NCBI RefSeq assembly: GCF_047948215.1
Contig: NC_134455.1
Coordinates: 299,760,647-299,824,646, forward strand
Direction of reading: 5' to 3'
DNA from: Lycorma delicatula
Lineage: Eukaryota; Arthropoda; Insecta; Hemiptera; Fulgoridae
Length of the DNA: 64,000 nt
Shown: positions 61,898-64,000 of the stretch, piece after piece
Numbering within the stretch: position 1 is the first letter of the stretch
Layout of the letters: every line of letters begins with the position of its first letter
The notes under the pieces: generated by a model
What the model was told of the DNA's origin: nothing
Database searches by the model: none
What the model saw: only the letters and a program-made list of their open reading frames with translations
Made by a program: the position numbers and the translations under genes

Positions 61898-62090
61898 AAC
61901 TCTGTAGGATAAGCCGGCCTCCATGGCGCGAGTGGTAGTGTCTTGGTCTTTCATCTGGAGGTCCCGGGTTTGAATCCCTCAGGCGTGGTATTTTCACACA
62001 CGCTACAAATCATTGATCTCATCATCTGAAGCATGCCTAATGGTGGACCCGGAGGTTAAACAAACAAAAAGAAAAAACTCTGTAGGATAA
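61898..62090 (+). repeat. tRNA-derived SINE with perfect 15-base target duplication
   Basis: SINE body 61913-62075: head GCCGGCCTCCATGGCGCGAG, box A GAGTGGTAGTG, box B GGGTTTGAATCCC, body with CACACACGCTACAAATCATT, tail of A-rich sequence. The flanks AACTCTGTAGGATAA at 61898-61912 and 62076-62090 are identical, showing a recent LINE-mediated insertion. Confidence 0.88.
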
Positions 62091-63025
62091 ATATTTTCAG
62101 TATTGTTGTTAATGGATTAACCTTTTTTTTCCTATTAATATGCTGTTAAACCCATTGTTTCAGTTTTTTGTGTGATGTTTACATCCTCTTAGTCTTTCTG
62201 CAAAAAGGAAATGTGTAAAGCGTGCAACATAATTCTCAGTGTTAAAATACCTTGTTGAACAGCATGATTTAAAAGTCCATAATTTAAGTCACTTGTTTAT
62301 AATTAAAAAAATAAATTTAACTGGTTAACAAATCAGATAATTCATAACTACTTATGAAAGATTTTCCAGCTCAACCATCTGAAAGCACAAACTGTGCTTT
62401 CATAAAAAGTTCTAAAGCATTTTCTTTTCTTTTGTTGGCTGTTGACTTCCCAGACTGTTTATAGTTCTTATGAGATCTTTGATTTTTCTTTAAAATATCT
62501 ATGCAATTCTTAAATTTAACTGCAATACCATCATAAATGATACATCATGCTATTGAAGTCTGTAACTTTCAAAAAGTCTCTATTGTTTTACAAACTTTTT
62601 GACAAATTGTAAAATAAAATCAATCATTTTTTCTGATATGACAACAGAAATAGATTCTTTAAAAAATACTTATAATAAAACATTACGTTAAGTAAATTAC
62701 AGGAATGAATTGTGGTACACGCATGTTGGTTTCTAAAATCAATCTATGCTATGCCGGATTCCAGACAAGTATGATTCAAACCTTTGTCCAACAGTTAGGT
62801 TTCCAAGATCTAGATTTACCTTCAGTATGACAGAACATATTGTCTGAGTCTGAACAAGGTTCTTAAAGAGTATGAAATTGTAGATTACTTTTAGAACCCC
62901 AAACTAAATCAGAAAAATAATATTCATAACACTAGATATTTCATAATAACAGATGCAGCACATTTTTCACTAATGTGAACAATTGTTTTATAAATCATGT
63001 TTTATAATATGTTCTTTTTACTGAC

Positions 63026-63119
63026 CTATCATATCTGCTAAAGGTATTTCACCACCATACTCTTTTGGCAAGATTCTTGGATTGATAGCTTTTTTTAAGT
63101 CATCAGTTGTATTGTGTAT
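63026..63119 (-). CDS. CRAL-TRIO domain protein, penultimate coding exon
   Basis: Acceptor ATTCCAG and donor GATAG|GTCAGT on the - strand bound 94 bases that read HNTTDDLKKAINPRILPKEY followed by GGEIPLADMI. I-x-P-x-x-LPKEYGG is the hallmark near the C-terminal end of the CRAL-TRIO lipid-binding domain. It enters in phase 0 and leaves in phase 1, joining the last exon as Asp. The CRAL-TRIO N-terminal helical region and most of the lipid-binding domain must lie upstream, beyond position 64000 on the + strand. The ligand cannot be predicted from this part. Confidence 0.85.
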
Positions 63120-64000
63120 CTGGAATGAATAAATGAGTGTTATAAACAAGTCAATTTTTACAGAAATTTTATAAAAATAAATTTAAATTTGTTTAAAATA
63201 AAGCTATGTACCAAAATGCAGATGTAAATATTTATATGTACATCATTTACAATGTATAATGAAAAAACAATTTTAGGATACAAGAAATTTAATTTTAAAA
63301 ACAATAGCTTTATTTAAAAAATTATTGGAACCAGAAAACCAAATTAACAATGTCCTTAGTGTGTATTTTGTAATGTATATCATATATTCTGTATTTAATT
63401 TCTTAACTTATTATTCTTTGAGATAAAAGTGAATAATGTTTAATTATTCCTCAAAATGAAAATGGTATAATGTATACCATTCAGAATCTTAAAAAAAATC
63501 ATACTTTTCAAACTATATTTTGTTGAGTAACATTCAGTAATACCAATCTGCAGCTGACACAATACTCTACCCAGTTAATTTACTGTTGAATTAGAAGTCT
63601 GTTGTGTAAGTAATAAGGAGTATGTGCTTATTAGTTAAAGCAAAAAAAACAATATTAATTATATCAACAGTACATTCATGAGTGGGCTCTCCATTAACCT
63701 AACTATACTATTGTATAAATTACTATTAATAGATAAATCAGTTGTACATTTTTTTTGTTACTCATTGAAAATAAAAGGTGTATTCATTTTTAAAACGAAA
63801 ATAAATATTTATCTAGTAAATCAAAAAGCAAGCAACAACAAATTTTTATAGAAAATAATGAAGTATTCAGAATTTTATTATCTTCCAAAAATTTTTAAGA
63901 GGAATTGTTAATGTGTAACATTTCTTCATTATTCAAAGATTTTTATCAAATTAGAAATGTTTCATATATTTTAGATTGAAAGTGATAAAGTATAGTGTTT
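63120..64000 (-). other. Upstream intron of the CRAL-TRIO gene, to window edge
   Basis: AT-rich, no recognisable exon or element. The remaining exons must lie beyond the window. Confidence 0.6.

Larger units (their letters stand above)
57637..63025 (-). other. 5.4-kb intron of the CRAL-TRIO gene
   Basis: Holds a complete dead Tigger/pogo element in the same orientation as the gene, a decayed mariner fragment (about 60.19-60.66 kb) and a SINE with target duplications (61898-62090). A minus-strand tRNA-like fragment is possible near 62.76-62.80 kb. No other exon seen. Confidence 0.75.

Overview
The window is AT-rich nuclear DNA from an insect. It has very long introns, many decayed DNA transposons, tRNA-derived SINEs and microsatellites. 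The SINE and transposon types suggest a hemipteran, possibly an auchenorrhynchan (planthopper or leafhopper group), but that is inference and no species can be named from the sequence. There is no bacterial-style operon, CRISPR array or rRNA.

The main gene is on the + strand: the insect orthologue of pebbled/hindsight, known in vertebrates as RREB1, a large C2H2 zinc-finger transcription factor. Five coding exons (8618-8678, 21626-21960, 31359-35011, 37733-38720, 41226-41591) join with matching phases at every junction. They give an open frame of 1,800 residues with about 16 zinc fingers and several PLDLS-like CtBP motifs. A 23-base candidate exon at 5237-5259 would extend the same frame upstream to a better start codon.

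The second gene is on the - strand at the right end: the last two coding exons (63026-63119 and 57479-57636) of a CRAL-TRIO domain lipid-carrier protein (alpha-tocopherol-transfer / retinaldehyde-binding family). The rest lies beyond the window. The two genes converge, and their stop codons are about 16 kb apart.

Layout: 1-5.2 kb upstream sequence; 6.4-7.1 kb a mariner-type element with duplicated inverted ends; 8.7-21.6 kb an intron with a SINE, a foldback MITE, a LINE remnant and another terminal-inverted-repeat element; 22-31.3 kb an intron with SINEs and a complete but inactivated piggyBac-like element with TTAA target duplications; 31.4-41.6 kb the large coding exons; 41.6-57.4 kb 3' and intergenic sequence with a LINE remnant, SINEs and dispersed repeats; 57.5-63.1 kb the CRAL-TRIO intron, carrying a dead pogo/Tigger element with TA target duplications, a decayed mariner fragment and a SINE with a perfect 15-base target duplication.

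No previously undescribed multi-gene system is visible. The points most worth checking are the hidden CRAL-TRIO exons, the upstream mini-exon of the zinc-finger gene, the stop codon at the end of its largest exon, the structures of the piggyBac, Tigger and foldback elements, an exon-like block at 2.9-3.1 kb, and an X-box-bearing GC-rich block at 15.2 kb.
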